NCBI GenBank assembly: GCA_001599915.1
Contig: BCIG01000003.1
Coordinates: 434,001-498,000 of the forward strand
Direction of reading: 5' to 3'
DNA: 64,000 nt
From: Symbiotaphrina buchneri
Taxonomy: Eukaryota > Ascomycota > Symbiotaphrinales > Symbiotaphrinaceae
Of the stretch, positions 57,553 through 64,000 are shown piece after piece (positions within the stretch are counted from its first letter, which is position 1; each line of letters begins with the position of its first letter). A program made the position numbers and the translations under genes. The notes under the pieces were generated by a model. That model ran no database searches, was not told the origin of the DNA, and worked only from the letters and a program-made list of their open reading frames with translations.

Positions 57553-59630
57553 TGCAAGCGGGTCCTCTTCCACATCATGCGGCCTCTATCAAGGACAAAA
57601 TAGGACATTGCTTGCGCACATCCTGCGGCAAAGTAGTCAACATTTAGGAGACGATTCGAGAGCTCAAGGTAGAGATCTTGTCACGCATCGAAGTAATTCC
57701 ATCCTAGATGATATGGCAGACTAGGTATGCAATGCGGCCGCAGAGGGCTAGGGCTGCAGAATGCGGCCCCATCGACGATGAATGGAGACAGTGCGGCAGG
57801 CCAGCATAGCCCTGCTCCCTTACCTTCAATCATGCTGCATGGAGCTTGCAGAAAAGAGTCCAAAGAGTCCACTGTACACTACGAATTCTTTTTCTATCCG
57901 ACTACCTAGCCTTCATGCGGGAAGGGTGGGGGGCCCCGAATTTGAGAAAGGCCTTCCTCTTTAGTCGAGCTCGACTGGTCCTCAGCGCGGCATGTTCTAC
58001 AACGCCCCGATTCTAAGGGTGGTGTGGACACCCTCGCCGCTCATTCACATCATGCCAGAGAACGGTGTACCGCGGTGAGTCCCGTTGCTGTAAGACGCAC
58101 ATACCGGACGCTATAGATCAGGACGGGGAAGAGCTTCCAAGCCATTGCCGGCATCCCGAACCACTGCAGCCTGTATCTGCTCTGAGATTCTCTTACCGGT
58201 TATCCAGTCGTACCAGACTAAATATCCCCTCGGCTTGCATGGACCACCTGCATTACTTTTCAGTAGCTACAAGGTGGCACTGCGGCGAACCCTTAGCTGC
58301 TCCTTGCTTTCCCGCGCTTTGTTTTCAAGTCGGTTTTGTTTTTGCCAACCTTAAACTGCATGATGGATTCCCAGCTGTCATCGCTTGCATACTTCGCGAG
58401 GATAGCAAAGGAGCAGTAAGTTCACGCAAAGAGAATCCAGCTCTTATCGCTCAATTTTGAGCCTGTCTCTCGTCAAGAATATATAGTCCTTGCGAACGGA
58501 ATCTATCAGCAACCATTGTTATGCACATCACCCTGTGAGCCGATTTTCAACAGTGACCTTTTAAGGTTGTCTTCCATGTTACAGGCAAGTCTTCTGTTTA
58601 CATCCTAACGGAGGAGGCTTTGATTAGAGGTATCATCTGAAATACCTTGACTGCCCCTATTGGACAGGAGAACTTTGCGGGATTAGGAATGCACAAAGCA
58701 TACGAGGCAAATGATACCCAGAGAGAATCCAATCAAAATCCCTACTGTGCTCGGCGCGCACCCACCACAATGTGGCATATTGTTGCAGGGGTTGCGCATG
58801 GGCTATCCTGGGAAATTCCACCGGTTCAACGCATCTGGAGCGATCTCGATGTGCGTATTTAACACCGCGCTACAGGGACAGGGCTTGCGGTCGAAACGGG
58901 GTGCTTTCCGGAGCGCCAGTTGCAGCGGGAGTGTACCGCTTGAAGACCAATGCAACCGATCCCTTGCGATATATCACATTATTGTCCTTCAAATGCCGTA
59001 TCTTCAGAGTAGTGTGTTTTGGTCTTTGATACTGGACAAGGCTGGGACAAACTGGACGACTTCCCGTTCCCTCGCCGAACTGTCTCGGCAAGCGCATCTC
59101 CGACACAATCCCGGATGCGCGGGCCGGTCCTCCTGTGCTCACAATACCCCTGAAACCTGCCGTTTGGCGTTCCCCCCATACATTGCAGACCAAAGATTTC
59201 CATGATAGCGGCTGCGATTACTTGGCGAGGTTGGCGGTGCTGGCGATGCCATCATACCAGGAGAACCCGCCAGCCGCCGCTAACAATGACCCCTGTCAGT
59301 CCTCAACAGAAACGGGATTGCAAAATTCAAAATGTCTCACGGCGCCAGCGTCTGTCACCGAAACGGGGCGCAGGATTTCTGGATGGCAAGCCCATTAGCG
59401 TGAAGTATATTCGCGCCAATGTTGCTTCAGGCTGCTCTTTATCTTGTCCCGTCTCTGCGAGAACACAACCCCGGAATCTAGGAGCTGATCATAATGTCCT
59501 CAAATGTTGGGATACTCGACGTGGCAGCACTAGAGTTAGAAGTACTCCCCCGGGTGATTTACGAGTAGCTCCATTGTACAGGAATGGTTTGATACTATGT
59601 TCAAAATGAAAATATAGAGGATAAGGTTCC

Positions 59631-61280
59631 TCAATGTACGCTTTCAGGCGGGTCCTTCCGCCTTATGACAGCACCGACATGGGCCGTGCCCGTACTATAT
59701 CCGCCATTATATGCACGCAAATCACGATGCCCGCTAACCCGCTCTTTCCCATGTAGAGCCTCAGCCGGTAGTCTCCTTCCCGTATGTGAATCCCTAGAAA
59801 ATGCTCCCAAAAGCGCCTCGATGCCAAGAAATGCAGCCACAAGAATCGTAATCACATCAACAATATGCACCGCCCACCAGATATGCTGCACGCCCGCCTG
59901 GCAATGCGAATAGTCAAACACCCATTCTCCCTCTGCGTCATCGAACCAGGCACTCAACAGCCCCGCGTTGCCGCCGTAGCTGCCCATCATACTGCGAACA
60001 GTCACCTCCCTGATTCCCGGCACGCTCGTGTTCAGCAATGAATCAGCGAGCTGCCAGCGCCGGGCCTTCCACGCTCCAAATTCGCCGATGTGGTGATACA
60101 CATCGCAGCCCTCGTGGTCATGCCCGGTAAGGATGATGCCCTTGCGGCCCAGGCCGGCATTGGGGGCGGCCCGGTTCGAGGACATGCCGAAGAGGCCTTC
60201 GAGGATGCTGCTGGAGGCGGTGGGTGAGAGGTGGTTCTGCTCTTTGACGCCGCCGCCGAACTCGTCGTCGTGGAAGGCGAAGAAGGGAGAGTCGACGCAG
60301 ATGCCGGCTTCCTTGTGTAGAGGAAGGTGTGTCAGGAGGATCGTTGCGTGGTGACGGTCCTCCACGGCGTGGGAAGTAGCGATTACGCTGTTAAGAAAAT
60401 CGTAGGTGAGGCTTTGCAGATCGTATTCTATGGCTGGCGTATCGAGGTTGAGCGAATTGAGGTTCACAATGCGCAAGAAGGGTGTGGTCTCCTCTGACTC
60501 GGAGTCGTTGGTGGCCGTGGCAGGTGTTGACGGAAGCTTAAACCATGTATCCCAACTTTCCCACCCAAAGACTCGCCTGAATCTCTCGATTCGGTCATGC
60601 GTCATGTCGCCCGCGTACCCGACATCATGGTTGCCCGCCACATTTATGATTCGTGCCCTCCACCTTTTGTCTTCGCCCAGTACCTCCACCGATTTCCCAA
60701 TCTCTTGGTAGTATTCATCCTCGACCCTATGTCCGCCCTTGAAAGCCCGGGTCCAGAACCTCTTGCCTCTGTGCTCGAATTCGTCATCCTCAATCCACTG
60801 GCTGCCTAGCAAGTCTCCAAGCACCGTAACATGTGTCGGCTCGGTCCACCATGCCATTGCCCGGTATATATGTGCCAGGTAGTAGTCATTGCCCCATAGG
60901 TCGAGACGCTTCCGGAGACTGAACGCCAGAAGTGGTATATCATGCATGAACAACTCTTTCACCGAAACCCCTATTTCCCGCGCGACGTCCTGTAACTCCT
61001 GCTTCTCTTCCTCTTCCGCAGCTGTAGTCGTATTCCTCACCGCATCCCGTGCTCGGCACAAGCTCGGGAACGATGTGGTATCTGTGGAAGGGAGCGAGGT
61101 ATCGCCCTCGAGCTGGGGGTCTCCGAGCGCCAGCAGGCGGAATGGCGCGTCGTACGCGCCACGGCGCGGAAAGCCGCAGCCATGGAAGAAAGGATAGAGG
61201 TATATGTAGGTCGTTGACAATAAAGAAATAAGCACGAGATACGGCAAGAGAAGCCCCAGAAGGCGTATCGGTGAGGGCAT
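59631..61280 (-). CDS. Ted1/Cdc1-type metallophosphoesterase (GPI-anchor remodelling)
   Basis: A single exon of 549 codons. Residues 9-29 are an N-terminal membrane segment (GLLLPYLVLISLLSTTYIYL). The calcineurin-like phosphoesterase ligands are present in order: ALGDPQ (Asp54), VLGDLLG (Asp156), VAGNHDVGY (216-219), LLTHLPLH (His318) and LTGHDHEG (386-389). A second membrane segment lies at about 467-489 (WWAVHIVDVITILVAAFLGI), followed by a basic cytosolic tail. This is the layout of yeast Ted1/Cdc1 and animal PGAP5, ER/Golgi Mn-dependent enzymes that remove ethanolamine-phosphate from the GPI glycan so that GPI proteins can leave the ER. Whether this is the Ted1 or the Cdc1 branch cannot be settled by eye. 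It should act on GPI proteins such as the BIM1-like product at 1.6 kb. Confidence 0.88.
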   Translation of the reverse strand: MPSPIRLLGLLLPYLVLISLLSTTYIYLYPFFHGCGFPRRGAYDAPFRLLALGDPQLEGDTSLPSTDTTSFPSLCRARDAVRNTTTAAEEEEKQELQDVAREIGVSVKELFMHDIPLLAFSLRKRLDLWGNDYYLAHIYRAMAWWTEPTHVTVLGDLLGSQWIEDDEFEHRGKRFWTRAFKGGHRVEDEYYQEIGKSVEVLGEDKRWRARIINVAGNHDVGYAGDMTHDRIERFRRVFGWESWDTWFKLPSTPATATNDSESEETTPFLRIVNLNSLNLDTPAIEYDLQSLTYDFLNSVIATSHAVEDRHHATILLTHLPLHKEAGICVDSPFFAFHDDEFGGGVKEQNHLSPTASSSILEGLFGMSSNRAAPNAGLGRKGIILTGHDHEGCDVYHHIGEFGAWKARRWQLADSLLNTSVPGIREVTVRSMMGSYGGNAGLLSAWFDDAEGEWVFDYSHCQAGVQHIWWAVHIVDVITILVAAFLGIEALLGAFSRDSHTGRRLPAEALHGKERVSGHRDLRAYNGGYSTGTAHVGAVIRRKDPPESVH

Positions 61281-62030
61281 CGAGACACGGGGTAGGTTAT
61301 GGGGGAAGGTTTCGACGGTCTTGTACCACGTAGGTTGGTGTGGCTAAATGGACCCTAGAACGCCGTGCCCAGATGTGTCGCCAAGAATGCGCACCAATAT
61401 AGGGTTAAATTTAAAGCTCGGCCAAGCTTTGCTAGGCTTTGCGCTACCTTGAAAACCAGCGCCACAGATCCTTGACATTCAATAACACCACGACCATCTT
61501 GGGATCGGAGAACCCACCACAAGGGGAATCCTCCCTCCTTATCTAACTTAAGCATATCTGATCAACTAAGAAGTGAATAGTCTGTCGCCAGACTTGTAAC
61601 ATTCCCATCACTCTTTGGCTTGCAGCGCAAGTCATGGTATGAAGATATCACGGCCGCAATCACAGGCTGAAATCAATCAAAAGCAGGTGAAGTGACGCGC
61701 TTCATATCGCTTCGTGAATATGCATCGCAGATCAGGGGTACATATCAGGGGTACAGATCAAGGGGAAAGATCAGCGGGACAGATCAGTGGTACACTGTAG
61801 ATCAGGGGGAAAGATCAGGGGGACAGATCAGGGGGTGCTTTGGAGTCTTTAGTGATATCCTCCAGACACTTCCTGGTCACATCTAGTCAGGTATGATATG
61901 ATGCTATCACCGATCCTAGGAACAACTCGAGAGCCCCAGGTATCAATGCATTGATTGCAAAAGCTGGGCGAAGACCGCCCCTCGCTATGCTTCGTTTTGG
62001 TATCACCTGCATTAACACCCTTAATCGCAA
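61281..62030. other. Intergenic stretch with minisatellite
   Basis: Upstream of the Ted1-like gene and downstream of the importin gene. Apart from the 13-bp repeat nothing is supported. Confidence 0.5.
61729..61836. repeat. 13-bp G-rich minisatellite
   Basis: About eight tandem units of the form ATCAGGGG(G/T)A(C/A)AG, one unit lengthened by about five bases. It is G-rich on the + strand with runs of four to five G, and is non-coding. Confidence 0.85.
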
Positions 62031-64000
62031 TCATATGATCCCCAACTTCCCAAATGCTGCAATGACATCTTGGTCTACATGAACCAACCAATCCCGCTGG
62101 AAAGCTTCTTGGCCACCGCAGGCTGCAATAGCTTGCGAGAGGCGCTCCCGAATGAATGCCGTAGCATTGATAGTATGGACCGGATCACTGAAAACAAGGT
62201 GTCGCCGTCTTTCGTCTTCCGGGGATTCTGGTTCGCTGGGCTTGAGTCCTTCAACATTCCAGTAAAGCAGATTGCTGTAGGCATGTCAGTTGGTCTCCCC
62301 AAAAAGGAAGAGGGGAACGCACTCTCCGGCACGGTCCTCGGCATCTTCTTGCAACTCAGCTACAACGTCAGTCCAGAGCGTCATAAGCTCCTGCAACCTA
62401 GATAGCATCCATGGTTGGCCTCCTTCCAGGAGCCGCGTAAGAGCCAAACACATCAACTTCCTCTTCTCTGGATCTCCTACGTTCTCAAAATGGCTGAACC
62501 ATTCCCCTAAGAGCCAATGACTCAATTGCTCGAAACTCTCCCCACGTGCTTTGGCGATGTTGTCTATTGCGGACACGAAGAAGGTCGGGTTTGCGAGCGC
62601 GAGGCGTGCGAGCACGGCAAAGTAATCGGTTTCAATAATTCTGTCTACTGACGGGTATTTCTTTTTCGGTCCAGTGGTTTGGTGGGCCTCCCAACTCTCG
62701 TGAAGCCCTTCGATGACCTTGTTAAGGAAGCCTGTCTCTAGGAGAGTTCCGTAGACGACCCCAACGGTTTGCTCTCCGCCGAGAGCATCAGCAGCACGGA
62801 TTAACACTCCGACGATGTGTGTGATAATGCCGTTGGCTTCAGGCTTCAGTGTACCGAGCAATGATGTGAAAGAGGTAAATAATTGTGTGCGCATTCCATC
62901 TTCCAGCATAGCCTTTGGTGCGAGAAGGATGTAGGATTCCGTGATTTCAAGAGCTTTGCGGAGCTGCTCAGTGCCGAGTTCGAAGGTTGGAATGAGATAA
63001 GCAGCGAGTGAAATAAGGTCTTCTGATTCGGGATGTGGTGTCTGAACCAGAATGGAACTCCAGAGTTCCAATGCATCCTCCAACAGATATAGTTGTGTCT
63101 CCTGTGAGGTAATTAGTGATAGGATCTACGTCTGTTGATGGTATTGTAGTCACTTACGGAGCCTGGTTCAACTGCATTCTTGATCAACGGCAGTACCAAC
63201 GAGTGAAAACGAATGGATTCCGACTTCATAGAGTTGATGAGACGAGACAAAATAGTGAGTATTGCTTGCTTGAGCAAATGCTCCTCGCCAGACTGTGTCC
63301 ATAGCGGTGGCAGTAAACTCACAATGCCATCCGCATATGGCGAGATCTAATACCCGTCAATTAGCAATACAAAATTTCAGATAACACACTCACGTGGTAA
63401 TCCATTCGTTCCACGACGACACTTATAGTGTTTAATAAGGCCATCTTGGTTTCTGTTGTCTCCACTTCCTCGATCAATTTCATTATAGCGTTGAGGATGC
63501 CTGGAGCATATGGTAGGAACGCTTGCGCTTCGAATTCCCATTCATCGGCTATATTTTTGAAATGCCTTCCAGCTGTAATTCGAACAACTCGGTCATTTAG
63601 TGGGTCGGATACGTTCAGAAGGTGCTGGAATATTCGATATACGACAGGTCGATTTTCTTTCGAAATCTTGACTGATACCCATTGCCCAAGCAAGATGGAA
63701 ATTCTTCGGCGGAGGATGTGATAACCAGGTTTCTGCTTTTGTACTTCGTTGACAAGTGTAGAAGTGAGGAAGTGGTCGAATTCGAGGAAGACATGTATGA
63801 CTGGAGCAGCAAGACCGATAGCCGTGTAAACAGAATCCTTGAGGAGAATATCGTCGCTCTCATACGCTATGTAATGTGAGATTGAGTCTTAGCCTTCGGA
63901 GACTTGACTTACCTGAGACGGAACTGAAAACCTCTACTAATGGTTGTACAAGTAGGTCTTTGTAGTTGATGACCAGGTCAAGGAACAGCTTCTCAGCGCA
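62031..64000 (-). CDS. KAP120: Importin-11/Kap120-type karyopherin, C-terminal part (runs off window)
   Basis: Five exons in the window: from beyond 64000 to 63913, then 63866-63394, 63346-63158, 63101-62323 and 62274-62031; 590 residues to the stop, in one continuous frame. The N-terminal half, including the importin-beta N domain, lies outside. HEAT-repeat blocks match Kap120/importin-11: EVQKQKPGYHILRRRISILL, WVSVKISKENRPVVYRIFQH, RITAGRHFKNIADEWEFEAQ, ISPYADGIVSLLPPLWTQSG and ALEITESYILLAPKAM. The last exon gives PEDERRRHLVFSDPVHTINA and RDWLVHVDQDVIAAFGKLGI. The receptor carries cargo into the nucleus in a Ran-GTP-dependent cycle; yeast Kap120 is linked to import of Rpf1 and ribosome biogenesis. 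Introns are 46-56 bp. No break is seen in the visible part. Confidence 0.93.

Larger units (their letters stand above)
56255..59630. other. Long gene-poor stretch with short tandem repeats
   Basis: About 3.4 kb without a supported gene. The best frame (56510-56749, 79 codons: MTLTGFAEFLPILKMRRGLD... ending STKKAT) is protein-like and follows another short open stretch from 56420. It has no recognisable family, and the junction between the two pieces is unclear. Between 58000 and 59600 several frames of 70-160 codons overlap in different phases, which suggests chance or old decay. Two imperfect tandem repeats are listed separately. Confidence 0.4.

Noticed and set aside
58065-59609. Overlapping + and - frames suggestive of a gene
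   Set aside because: Phases conflict, no motif or intron pattern is consistent, and composition fits chance.
63061-63153. Intron 63102-63157 of the importin gene read as coding in other frames
   Set aside because: The donor, acceptor and conserved protein on both sides fix it as an intron.

Overview
The window is nuclear DNA of a filamentous ascomycete (Pezizomycotina). Protein-coding genes carry short introns, mostly 36-100 bp, with GT..AG ends and CTAAC/CTGAC-type branch sites. Several genes are typical of this group: a BIM1-like GPI protein, a btgC-type GH17 glucanase, a LEA/DUF3659 protein, a HET-domain remnant and an Sfh5-type Sec14 protein. Order or genus cannot be fixed from the sequence alone. 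No rRNA, tRNA, CRISPR array or intact transposon was seen. There is one assembly gap (395 N at 3475-3869) inside a GT microsatellite.

Layout. 1-14.6 kb: BIM1-like surface protein (+), the GT repeat and gap, a 1549-residue Ser/Pro-rich disordered protein (-), an SRR1-domain protein (+), and a type II membrane GH17 endo-1,3-beta-glucanase (-). 16-18.1 kb: a broken HET-family remnant, then the first of two paralogous small acidic proteins. 20-26.5 kb: the second paralog and a 964-residue LEA-like/DUF3659 protein. 27.3-32.9 kb: an EDEM/Mnl1-type GH47 mannosidase with a PA domain (-), divergent from cytosolic Phe-tRNA synthetase alpha subunit FRS2 (+). 33.3-39.3 kb: six small, unrecognised, mostly alpha-helical genes in tandem on the + strand, followed at 40.2-42 kb by a conserved CPI/CPF-motif protein. 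43.5-44.4 kb: adenine phosphoribosyltransferase. 45.9-48.6 kb: several interrupted reading frames, including a C2H2 finger and a possible relative of the small helical genes. 49.5-56.3 kb: an Sfh5-like gene with an internal stop codon, a BuGZ/ZNF207-type zinc-finger gene (-), and mitochondrial NAD-malic enzyme (+). 56.3-59.6 kb has no supported gene. 59.6-64 kb: a Ted1/Cdc1-type GPI-remodelling phosphoesterase (-) and the 3' part of a Kap120/importin-11 gene (-) running off the window.

Most named genes are single-copy housekeeping genes: translation, purine salvage, carbon metabolism, ER quality control, GPI processing, nuclear import, mitosis and cell-wall glucan metabolism. They form no pathway cluster. 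Two stretches are different: the pair of LDLNLD-motif paralogs next to the LEA-like gene (17-26.5 kb, all highly hydrophilic products), and the array of small helical genes (33-39 kb). The array members share orientation, size class, a phase-0 intron before the last helical segment and, in some, a short (M/I/L)T-x-x-E signature. They are the best candidate here for an undescribed lineage-specific family.
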